Source of the DNA: Diatrype stigma
Taxonomy: Eukaryota; Ascomycota; Sordariomycetes; Xylariales; Diatrypaceae
Reading direction: 5' to 3'
Assembly: GCA_022225965.2 (NCBI GenBank)
Contig: JAKJXP020000029.1
Span: 124,001-188,000 of the forward strand
Length of the DNA: 64,000 nt
Under the pieces are notes generated by a model. It had not been told where the DNA came from and made no database searches. It was given only the letters and a program-made list of their open reading frames with translations. Shown here in pieces: positions 48,469 to 57,867 of this stretch; positions within the stretch are counted from its first letter, which is position 1; every line of letters starts with the position of its first letter. The position numbers and the translations under genes were made by a program.

Positions 48469-48993
48469 CAGGTTTGTCCGTAATTGCTATGCTTAGCAGT
48501 TTGGTTCGAATCGCGACCTGCCGCATTTTGATAGCCTTTTGGCAAAAAAGGAAACGACGCGGCACCGCTGCGCCATCGACCCGATGGCAACTCGATCGGA
48601 ATTAAGTGAAACGACGACTAGGGTTACTGGGAAGCCCTTTCGAAACAAGGCGTTTTTTCGAGTTTTATAACGCAAAATCAAAGTCCCGTTTGCCGTGCGA
48701 TAACGGCTAAAGTGCGCTAATCGATAACGCCACGCACAAAAATCCGACCGGCCTAACGATTCGATATTCGTTACCCTGTACCGAAACAAGGCGGGTGCGA
48801 CGCCAATGCAGCGTACCCAAAAAGCTTGCCCTTATCGATAAATAAATTTTCCAAACAAGTGGGCCTCGCCCAAGCCAAGGAACGATAATCAATCGACGGA
48901 AAAACGAAAAGCGACGCGACCTTATTTGGATATTATGGTATGGAACCGGAAAGATCTAAAATGGCGGCAGGTTTAGTACTTTCGAGGTTTTCC

Positions 48994-49075
48994 TGTTAAA
49001 TAATACGTAAATAAATCCGGCATGGCCTAATAAGCCGTCGACCGCGTAATATAATATATATATATAACTCTAGGA
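48994..49075 (+). repeat. candidate copia-family LTR start (copy 2) in the leader of chromovirus 1
   Basis: Starts TGTTAAATAA, then CCGGCATGGCC, GCCGTCGACCGCG and a (TA)n run, as at 1881-1950. It may be part of a solo LTR inserted in the leader. The right end and target duplication were not found. Confidence 0.4.
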
Positions 49076-49313
49076 AATACAGAAAAGGACGGCAAATAAA
49101 ATGATAGGATTTTTAATATTAATAACTAACGTATTTCAGAATAATAATTAAATATCGAAGTATTCTCGGACGAAAAATTTCGTGCAATGTACTTTAAGTA
49201 GTTCAGTTTTTCGAAAATCTGCATAGCAGAGCAAAGAATTAGCGAAAAGAAATATATTACAGGTAAAAGGTATTTATACGATAATATAAACTCTTAAGTC
49301 CGCAGATCGACAA

Positions 49314-49326
49314 GGAAATGCTACCA
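49314..49326 (-). promoter_or_regulatory. primer-binding site of chromovirus 1
   Basis: On the minus strand it reads TGGTAGCATTTCC, three bases inside the 5' LTR. TGG is the complement of the tRNA CCA end. The same word, with the same 3-base spacing, is found in chromovirus 2. Confidence 0.65.
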
Positions 49327-49329
49327 GAA

Positions 49330-49488
49330 TGATACAAGGCAAATGCGGTTAAATGAAGTAAATAAAAATGATGATGATTTTAAATGAAAGACTAAAAAAG
49401 ATAAAGTCTTTAGTGCATACCTATAAGGTATATAAACCCTGCTAACTAAGAACTAACTAAGGTCTGGAGCCCTTTAGGGCCCGTATTA
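49330..49488 (-). repeat. LTR of chromovirus 1 (5' LTR in element sense)
   Basis: This is the partner of 29023-29181. It is followed by the GGAAC target copy. Confidence 0.9.
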
Positions 49489-50000
49489 GGAACGGCATAC
49501 GAAATCGAAAACGTTTTCGATTATAATATATTTAAATATAACATTTATTTTCGGAATTTAATCGTTAATTGAATTTTTCGGAAAATAAGAAAAATAATAT
49601 ATCTTATGCCATTTTTCGTTCGATTTTAATACGAAGCCAAGCGAAAAAAAAAATAAAGCCGAATAATAAAGAAAACGAAATAAAAGCGATATGGCCGAAT
49701 ATAAAATCGCCTTTTAATTATTATTAAATTACCGCCGAATTTTTATAAGTTATTATAAAGTTTCCGGAAATTATCGATAAGGATTATTGCGTATAACCGA
49801 ATTAAACGCCGTATGTAAATATGTCGTCGATTAAAATGGGAAATTTTCCGGAATAACGCCCGAAAGCGGCCTTTTATTTTTCGGCAATTAAAAGGAACGG
49901 CGAATTTCGAAAAAGACCTTCGCTTATAAAAAAGGTTTCGAAAAAAAGGGATATATTAATATTCGGTCTAGCCGGAAAAGAATTATGCATTTAAACGAAT
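49489..50000 (-). pseudogene. reverse transcriptase remnant of the outer element, 5' part
   Basis: Read through stops, this minus-strand stretch has the spacing of the N-terminal RT region that precedes the KKNLKDAF motif at 28990. It is separated from that motif only by the 20.5-kb insertion and its 5-bp duplication. Conservation is poor, and assignment depends on continuity across the insertion. Confidence 0.55.
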
Positions 50001-50500
50001 AATTAAATTATTTCCGGATTTTTCGGTATTACGGACGAATTATTAAAACCGAACGTAATAATATTCGAATTTTATTCGGATTTGCTATTGCATTTCGTAA
50101 CTTTATAATTTCCGTTATAATTAAAATATTTATAAAGCCTTTCGTATTTATTGCCGGAAATTTCCCGAATGCATTCGTTTTTGTTTTAATTGCGGCAAAT
50201 ATTTCTTTAAAAGGTTTTTCGGACCTTAAGTAATGCCGAAGCGCTTTCGTTATATATTTTAAAGGCGTTAAAAAAAAAGGACTCGTTAATTTAATCCGGC
50301 TTTTCGTTTCTTTATTTCGCCGCGTTATAATCGAAGTTTATTACGGAAACCATACGAACTATTGCGTATATAAATATATGCTTTATTTAATAAGCTTATT
50401 CGTATTTCGTTATATATTCGGCGAAACGCATTATGTTTATTTATACATTTAAATGCATTAAAAAAAAGCGAACGTAAATCTTTATATATCGGGCGAAGCA

Positions 50501-51025
50501 TTAAAAGAAAATATATAAGTCGAAACCGTAATAAAGAATTTTTTCGATATTAAAAACGAACCGAAATTCGGAATTAACGATATAAACGTTCGAAGTTTTA
50601 TTTTGCGTTTCCGAATAAACGTTAATTCGAAATTTAATTAAATTTAAAGGCTTAAATTTAAATTCGAATATTTGCATTACGTAACGTATTTCCATATCCG
50701 GAAATATATTTGCGGTATTTATTACGATATTAAAATATTTATTAATTTCGTCGTTTAAATCCGAATCGCGCCTTTGGGTTTTTTTTTTATAATGCCAGTA
50801 GGCCACTTTATTTTGTAACTTTTGCTTTTTTAATTCGACCTTACGTACTTTAAGCCGGCGTTTGCGAAAATCGAACTTTTCGGCCGAAAAAACGGATTCG
50901 GAAAATTCGTTAATTATATTTAAGCGTAATCTTTTTATAAGCCTTACGGCCGGCGATAAAAAACCGACGGTATCGGTTCTTAATATTATACTAAAAGCCG
51001 CCGGCGCCTTTAATAAAAACCGCAT
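50501..51025 (-). pseudogene. gag-like ORF of the outer element
   Basis: A 174-residue open frame starting about 275 bases inside the right end. It is basic in the middle (KKQKLQNKVAYWHYKKKTQRR) and then has a conserved-looking segment with RYVMQIF and KPLNLIKFR. No zinc knuckle is seen. Its position upstream of RT and near the 5' end fits a gag or ORF1 protein, but the family is not recognised. It is the longest stretch of this element not interrupted by a stop. Confidence 0.5.
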
Positions 51026-51203
51026 TATGCGTTTTTCGGTATTCGCAATAACGATTTCTAAAAGCGCGTTTTAAATAATAGGAATAAATATAAGGGTATC
51101 GTTAAAATCCATTATATCGAAATTTATAAATAAATAATAATTAATTAATAAATCGAATTTAAGGAATATTTATAAAAAATTCGAATTAAAATTCGAAATA
51201 AAA

Positions 51204-51301
51204 GCGGCGGCGCGGTTATAAAGTTAATCGAATTATTAATTATTATTATTATAAATAGCAGGTTACGGTATAAAACCCTTTTGGATTCGTAAATTAATTT
51301 A
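51204..51301. repeat. split direct repeat, right terminal copy B'
   Basis: It is a direct copy of 26389-26475. The AT-rich block stops exactly at its end (ATTAATTTA, then normal-composition DNA), which fixes the right end of the outer element. Confidence 0.8.
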
Positions 51302-53046
51302 GCAATGGATGCTCCTGCAGCAAAACAGCAGAGAAACAATACCTTAATACCTTACTAATAGTCAGCAATTGCCCTTTTCGTAGCTACAGGTGCTGCCCTT
51401 ATCGATATCGGCGGCCCTTCTGAATTGATCGAAACCCATGAATTCTCCAAACAAACAGCCAGTAGCTATTTAACTAGGAACACCCTATCAGCCTTCCCCT
51501 GTTATCGACCCTATTATCGAACCACTAGGACTGCTGGGATAGATCCTGCCTCTCGCCTGGTAGCACCCGACCTACCGACCTACCGACGTCAACCTTAGGA
51601 GGGACCTTTTTCTCTCTCCCATTCACTATCAACCAAGCAATCACATCACAGCAAAACTTCCAAACCACAACCGCTAACTAAACCCACAACTACCACTACA
51701 ACCACGACAGCCACCACCACCACCACCACCACCACTACCACACATCATTGCCATAACCACCTGCACTCTTCATCCACCTCACCGCACTTCACCTCAACTC
51801 CATCCCTGCGATCGCTGATGAGTCGGAAAGCATTTTATATCCCACCTCCATGATATTCGATATACTCTTCTACACTACTTGCTGGTAATAAATCATATCC
51901 CAGCACACAGATCGAGCGAGCATCGTAGGTATCCGAGCACCATACCTGATACCATACCTGATACCATCCATACCTGGCAGCTGCCTGGATCTTCCCGTCT
52001 CGACATACCTACACGTACGACACCCGTCCATTGCACCTCATCAACTGCGCCCACCCAAACCATCGCCTACTCACCAGGACCAGGTCAACACAAAATCTGT
52101 AAGTCCAGAATTGCATGCACCCCTTCCTGTTGTTTCTTAGGTACTTGCGTGTCCATCACGCCCTCCTTTCACCCCGCACCTCTGTACCTTACATCTTGCA
52201 CTTGTCCCCATTGTCTTTTCAGGCGCCCTGATGTACCTGCCCGTCAAGGCTACAGAGGGATCTTGACAGGCTGCCAGGCAACTTGTGACCTCTTTGCCTA
52301 ATCCTTTCTCGCCGCTCTACTGCTCACCCGTCAATTTCACCATACATATATCACTATATGTTACCCATCACAATATCCTACCCTCTGCCTCTTCCCAGCT
52401 TCTCGAATACTCGAGAGGTATGCAAGTCAAGTGAAATACCGGCAGTTCCCCCATGGTAGCCCCCCCTTCCCATACGACGTTCGTATCCCATCTCTCGTCC
52501 AAGGAAAACGGGTTGTAAGACCTGCTTCTGTCAGTTGCGAGACCACACCCGTGCTTCGAGTCTGCCCAACTCTGCCACTTAAACTACTCCGCCGCGATCT
52601 GGATTGTCGTCTACATCACCATAGCATTGATTGCACTTTGCCTATTTCCACTTGCAGCCAACGTGGCCGTGCCTACTTCGGTAGCTGCAACAAGATATAC
52701 CACCATTTCACCATCGAATTACGTCTCTTGGCCTAGCACTAACAGTTTATCCGCCTTAGGATAGACAGCGTGTAAAGCCGACTCTGCCCGACGATCGCCC
52801 CACGATTCACGACACTTTCTATTGGAACAGTTTGCCCACCATATTTGTACCTTGTGACTACCTCAAGCAAGCTGCCGTGATCGTACACACGACTCTACTT
52901 CGACATCGCGCCCATTCTGGTTAACAAGACGGTTACACCAAGCAACCTACACGCAAACATCATAACACGATATTCCATTCATTGTCGCCTTGGAACGACG
53001 TAATCACCACGCGCAATTCGATTCGATACCTCTCACATCAGCCAAA
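51302..53046 (+). promoter_or_regulatory. upstream region and probable long 5' leader of the Dhh1 gene
   Basis: C-rich, pyrimidine-rich DNA without a supported ORF. A CCA-rich microsatellite lies at 51713-51735. A possible 5'-UTR intron is 52099-52222 (GTAAGT at the start, TTTTCAG at the end). Short upstream ORFs (51879-52301, 52431-52736) look non-coding, but if transcribed they could act as uORFs. The core promoter was not identified. Confidence 0.45.
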
Positions 53047-54535
53047 ATGACAGACGCGTTAACAGCACAGTTGCGGGCCTCGAATCTCAACGACGGGGCC
53101 TCGAGTTTCAACGATGGAGCTAGCAGGGAGGACTGGAAGAAGAGCCTGAACCTGCCTTCGCGCGATGGAAGGCAACAAACAGAAGTATGCACCTGCATTA
53201 CCTATCGTTATATCTACCTTAGAGCAGAGTAGCAAGCTAGTACACTAACACCTTACTCTGTAGGATGTCACCAACACGAAAGGCTTAGAATGGGAGGATT
53301 TCTCAATCAAGCGGGATTTGTTGATGGGCATTTTCGAAGCCGGCTATGAAAAACCATCCCCCATCCAAGAAGAGGCTATCCCCGTTGCCTTGACCGGCAG
53401 AGATATCCTGGCAAGAGCAAAGAACGGCACTGGCAAGACTGCAGCTTTCGTTGTCCCTACTCTCGAGCGTATCAACCCCAAAGTCAACAAGATCCAAGCC
53501 CTCATACTAGTCCCCACACGAGAACTTGCCATGCAGACATCACAGGTTTGCAAAACCCTCGGAAAGCATCTCGGCGTCAATGTCATGGTCACGACGGGAG
53601 GCACTGGTCTCCGTGATGATATCGTCCGTCTACAGGATCCTGTCCACATAGTAGTGGGCACTCCCGGTCGTATTCTCGATCTAGCAGGCAAGAACGTTGC
53701 TGATCTCAGCGAATGCCCCATGTTCATCATGGATGAAGCTGACAAGCTTCTATCTATCGAGTTCACTCCGGTTATCGAGCAATTGTTGCAATTCCATCCC
53801 AAAGACCGCCAGGTCATGCTGTTCTCCGCCACGTTTCCCTTGTCCGTCAAGGACTTCTCCGACAAGAACATGGTCAAACCCTATGAGATCAACCTAATGG
53901 ACGAGCTTACACTCCGGGGTATTACACAGTACTATGCCTTCGTCGAGGAGAAGCAAAAGGTCCATTGTCTGAACACACTCTTCTCTAAGCTACAAATCAA
54001 CCAATCCATCATCTTCTGCAACTCGACGAACCGGGTTGAGCTATTAGCAAAGAAGATTACCGAGCTTGGCTACTCCTGCTTCTACAGCCATGCTAAGATG
54101 GCGCAGCACGCCCGGAACCGAGTCTTCCACGATTTCCGTAACGGCGTCTGCCGGAACCTAGTCTGTTCTGATCTCCTCACTCGTGGTATCGACATTCAGG
54201 CTGTGAACGTAGTCATCAACTTCGACTTTCCCAAAAATGCTGAGACCTACCTACATCGTATTGGTCGATCTGGGCGGTACGGTCACCTTGGTCTTGCTAT
54301 CAACCTGATCAACTGGGATGACCGATTCAATCTCTACAACATTGAAAAGGACCTCGGCACCGAGATCCAACCGATTCCTGCCACCATTGACAAGGCTCTG
54401 TATGTCTACGACAACCCGGAGAGCATCCCAAGACCTGTCAATGCGTATGGACCAAAGCCCATCGCTACTGCGACTAAGTCCCATCAGCAAACCGAACAAT
54501 ACCAGCAACTGGCCCAGCAAAACATTGCTCAGCAG

Positions 54536-54591
<56 letters not shown>

Positions 54592-54793
54592 CATTCCCGG
54601 AGCTACGCAGCCGATGAACCAAAACAATTTCCGTGGACAAGGCCGCGGCAATCAGTTCAATGATTCCCAACCCCGCCAGTACCAGGGCAACCGCGGCGGC
54701 CCTCGTGGTGGCCGTGGGCGAGGACGCGGATCATACAACAACTATGGCAACCGGGGTGGCCGAGGCCAAAGCCAGACGGCCTCACAGGCCTGA
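53047..54793 (+). CDS. dhh1: DEAD-box RNA helicase Dhh1 (DDX6 family)
   Basis: Exon 1 53047-53184, intron 53185-53263 (GTATGC, CACTAAC branch site, TAG end), exon 2 53264-54793, giving 555 residues. Dhh1 represses translation and activates decapping of mRNA in P-bodies. The match is motif by motif: Q-motif with F59 and SPIQEE (78-83), Walker A AKNGTGKT (98-105), PTREL (130-134), TPGR (179-182), DEAD (203-206), SAT (234-236), then HRIGRSGR in the second RecA domain. The N-terminal KGLEWEDF block and [16 protein letters not shown] are typical of this subfamily. The C-terminal tail has a run of 20 Gln (469-488, coded by CAG with two CAA) and an RGG-rich end. Such low-complexity tails help condensate formation. 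Confidence 0.97.
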
Positions 54794-56122
54794 TCTTTCA
54801 TAAGCTGCCGAAGTGATCCACCACTTGCATACTCTCTTCCGCCATGTCTCCACATGAGTGGTGATGATCACGTCTCCTTTCTTGCATTGTACATATTTCC
54901 CCCTTGTTCTTTGGATTTGGTTTGTTGATTTGTAACATACCCATCACGACGTTTTCTCCTGTTCTTTGGTTTCGGACCGTTTCTCGACACCGTCATAAGA
55001 GGACTCGGCATTTGAAGACATGGGACTAGGTCCGTTATGGCTGGATGACATCGGAATGGTCAAAAAACGGCGTTTGGAACTCTATTTATAGGGCGGTGAG
55101 GTTGTCATCAGGTGGATCTGGTCGGTGCGGCCTGCTTTAGGTCTGCTTGCTTTCATCGGGCGTTTTGCCAGATGACCAGGACCTGATGACAGCATGGACA
55201 GGAAGGGTGGTACCTAATGGTCGCTTTCTTGGAACAGGGATTTGGCATCATTGCTCTCGAAGCCGGCTGCTGTTGAGCTAGCATATTGGCCGGGTTCTTG
55301 AGGGGAAACACTTGCATGAACGAGCACGGAATTGTCTCGTCACCATTACCTTACGACATATGCACATGGCACTGCATCGATACGACTGCAGGAGCACTTG
55401 TGATATGGCAATATGTCGACAACATGGTTGACACACCTTCAACACTCAACACTTTGATGATGGCATGGCCACCTACGGCCACCAACATGGGGCTTACATG
55501 CAAATGTTCAATAACGCATCTTGAAAGGAGCCCATCTTGAACGATGCCACGGTCGAACATGTCATGCCTACCTAAAAAATCAGAAAACTATAAAAAAAGC
55601 TTTTGGAAGGGACACTAGATGGACTAGATAGCTTTCCCACTGGCGAAGCTCCTCCCTTAAGGGGTGGATTTGGGCTAGTAGGTTAGATAGTTCTCTGAGC
55701 AATATATGGTGGCAGTCAAATGCCATCATTTTCCTTTTCATCCGTCTGGGTTTTGGCCCCCTTTACTTTCTACGTGATGCTGTGCAAGTACTCCGCTGTG
55801 AAGGAATGTGTTGGTGCAGTGGGCGGTGAATGCAGGAATTGTGATGGGTGCTAACAAAACATCCAGGAATGGCTGCCTACTATTATCCATATGTCCATTG
55901 TCCTTGAATCCAATGGTCCCTTCAACTTCATCTCTCATGTGAACTCCTTGGCCACTCCTATGCCCCCAGACCTCCGTACGCTAGGCTTTTTGTGGATGTC
56001 TGTGGTTGAAATAGGCTCAGGCGTTTATCCGTTTCCGGTTAGTTTTGCTGATGCACCCCCACCCGGCGCCGGCCCGGGCCTGGAGGCGGGTGGGGATTCA
56101 TGCAACCTTGGAACCTACTCCC

Positions 56123-56152
56123 GATGCTGATGCTGATGCTGATGCTGATGCT
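56123..56152. repeat. GATGCT hexamer microsatellite
   Basis: Five perfect GATGCT units in non-coding DNA. Confidence 0.9.
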
Positions 56153-56685
56153 GACCTAGGTCCCTACTTGGTAACTGGTCTAAGCGCTCTTTTCCCCTCC
56201 GTGATGCGTGATGCAGTGAAGCTGCGGGTGGTAATTCTTTCTACAAGTAGTCCGTGTGAGTTGTCGTGAAGTGACCCTTATAGATAATTGTTAACCGCCT
56301 CCCCATGTCTACTGTAGCTTAACATTGATGTTGCCATATCTCTTTCGTATTATTTGAAATGCTAACTAGACTGCTCCATACATTTTTCACTTGGTACTCT
56401 CTTTCTCGTTTTTGCTAGTCACATAATATACACTTGTTTCTTCCCAGGTTGTGAAGTAGCTCTCTTTCTGAGATAGGTCTTTCGTCTTATTTTTCTGATA
56501 TGCTCACATCTTCATAAGTGAAAATCGCGGATTTTCTGTTTCATTCGTTGTGATCCGTGAGTTAGGTATATACCAGAGCATGAACATCACCATCCTTCCT
56601 GAACAACCAGATAAGGGGTTACCACCAGACCAGCAAGATCCCTTCACCAGTACTTGCCTATACCGTACTTATGCAACTCTTACAA

Positions 56686-56780
56686 GTCGTCGCTTCCTTA
56701 AACCTGTTTGTTGATGTAGTCTACAGTCGTCGCTTCCCCAACCCTGTTTGTTGATGTAATCTACAGTCGTCGCTTCCTTA
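56686..56780. repeat. 40-bp tandem repeat, 2.4 copies
   Basis: Units 56686-56725 and 56726-56765 differ by four transitions; a 15-bp partial third copy follows. Each unit begins GTCGTCGCTTCC and ends TCTACA. It lies in intergenic DNA. Confidence 0.85.
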
Positions 56781-57867
56781 ATTGCTACCAAAGTCCTAAA
56801 CACCAAGTCTGTATCTTGTGTCGTAGCATCTGCAAGAAAACGGTAGGTCCGATATAGACAACCATGGCCTGTCTGTATTTTCGTGTGAATCATATTTCAT
56901 ACCAAGGCTATATTTCGAGTCGGGGAAGATACCCACCTTTGTAGGGCTCCTCTATCGATACCTCCAGGGGAGGATATTGTGTTTGAGGTCGCCGATGCAT
57001 GCGCATAAGAGCTATCGCGACTATAGGGGCTGCACAACGCGTTCAACCAGTATACGCGATACCCAACAATACACAACCCTCATATAATACCACCAAATAA
57101 AAAAGAAAAGAAAAATAGACTAGAACCCTACACACTTGAGCGCTCAAGGTACCCACGACTCTCATCTTTTCCCAGATGCTGAGCTTTATTGCACCACCCA
57201 CTCTGTCCCTCACCCATCAGCACTTGTCATCTACTTGATGATCCCTTCTACCAGATCTAGGTATCTCATTACTTCCATTACTGTTACCTGGTAGTCAGAT
57301 ATCTATTTGACCACTGCTGGATCCCCAGTCATCGTTTCTTCTACGCTTGGAATCTAGACATTCCATCTACCATTGGACATCTCGAGCTGGCGATCTTCCT
57401 ATATCTCCGGCTTCCCTATCTACGGATACGAACTCTACCATCTCTTCCTTAGACCTCGTAAGTATCTGTTTTCTTTTTCTCATGATATGCTTTAATTTTA
57501 TTTTCGGTTCGTGTTTGACGACACCAATGTTGCCAATCTCGGCCGCTCAAAATGCTGCCTTTCGACTACCCTTGACAGGGCGCCGTGAAATATCCTGGAG
57601 GCCCGAAGAAAACCCTGCGAAATATTCTAAGGTGTCTTCCTCGGGTCATACCAATTCCCGTTGACTCTTGGGCAAGCACCGATTTGGTGGTGACTCACTC
57701 GCCAACATCCGACCACTATTTGACCCTTTGTTTTTCTCCTTTCGCCATGGACATCGTGCAACATGGATCTACGCACTTTTGTTTTTCTCTTTCCGAACCC
57801 TAACACTATTTTCGCTAACACCTATATTCCCTGACGCATTAGTGAGCGATCTACGACTTTTCTCGCC

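Larger units (their letters stand above)
48055..49329 (-). other. 5' leader region of chromovirus 1
   Basis: About 1.27 kb between the 5' LTR and gag, less AT-rich than the rest (especially 48380-48960). It holds the tRNA-like sequence, a second shorter fold with 7-bp ends (GCAGGTT / GACCTGC) and a GGTTCGAATC box at 48468-48523, and the candidate LTR. ORFs here have no family features. Confidence 0.5.
29023..49488 (-). mobile_element. Ty3/gypsy chromovirus relic 1, inserted in the RT gene of the outer element
   Basis: The 159-bp LTRs lie at 29023-29181 and 49330-49488. They start TG and end TA (CA after RIP), and are flanked by GGAAT (29018-29022) and GGAAC (49489-49493), a 5-bp target duplication differing by one C-to-T. 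On the minus strand a primer-binding site (TGGTAGCATTTCC) follows the 5' LTR after 3 bases. A purine tract (GGGAAAAAG) lies just before the 3' LTR. Gene order is gag, protease/RT, RNase H, integrase, chromodomain, then an extra ORF. Without the nested element 2 it is about 10.6 kb, which is long for a chromovirus. All frames are broken. Confidence 0.9.
25971..51301 (-). mobile_element. tyrosine-recombinase (PAT/Ngaro-like) retrotransposon relic with split direct repeats, interrupted by nested elements
   Basis: Read on the minus strand, the order is terminal repeat B', gag-like ORF, reverse transcriptase, RNase H region, tyrosine recombinase, repeat A', repeat B, repeat A. B' matches B, and A' matches A, in the same orientation, so the ends are split direct repeats (A1 - genes - B1-A2-B2). 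That layout is known from PAT-like and Ngaro retrotransposons and not from LTR elements. Without the 20.5-kb insertion at 29023-49488 the element is about 4.9 kb, a usual size. No target duplication is seen, as expected for recombinase-mediated insertion. All genes are broken by RIP-type stops. The class rests on domain order and repeat geometry read by eye; limits are accurate to perhaps 10-20 bases. Confidence 0.75.
54794..57867. other. 3-kb intergenic region
   Basis: The first 150 bases are the Dhh1 3' UTR. Short ORFs (55286-55560, 55738-56269, 56669-56893, 57347-57803) show no domain or coding pattern. The last several hundred bases must hold the promoter of the next gene. No tRNA was found. 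Confidence 0.5.

Noticed and set aside
48493..48789. 98-residue minus-strand ORF in the leader of chromovirus 1
   Set aside because: No family pattern; it overlaps the tRNA-like folds in a GC-richer patch where stops are rarer.
26270..51200. CRISPR-like or prokaryotic-type arrays in the repeat-rich block
   Set aside because: The repeats are paired LTRs and split terminal repeats with eukaryotic retroelement genes; there is no regular short repeat-spacer pattern.
51879..52736. Plus-strand ORFs upstream of Dhh1, considered as a separate gene
   Set aside because: Cys/Pro/Ser/Thr-rich translation of pyrimidine-rich leader DNA, without domains. A 5' leader with a possible intron explains it better.
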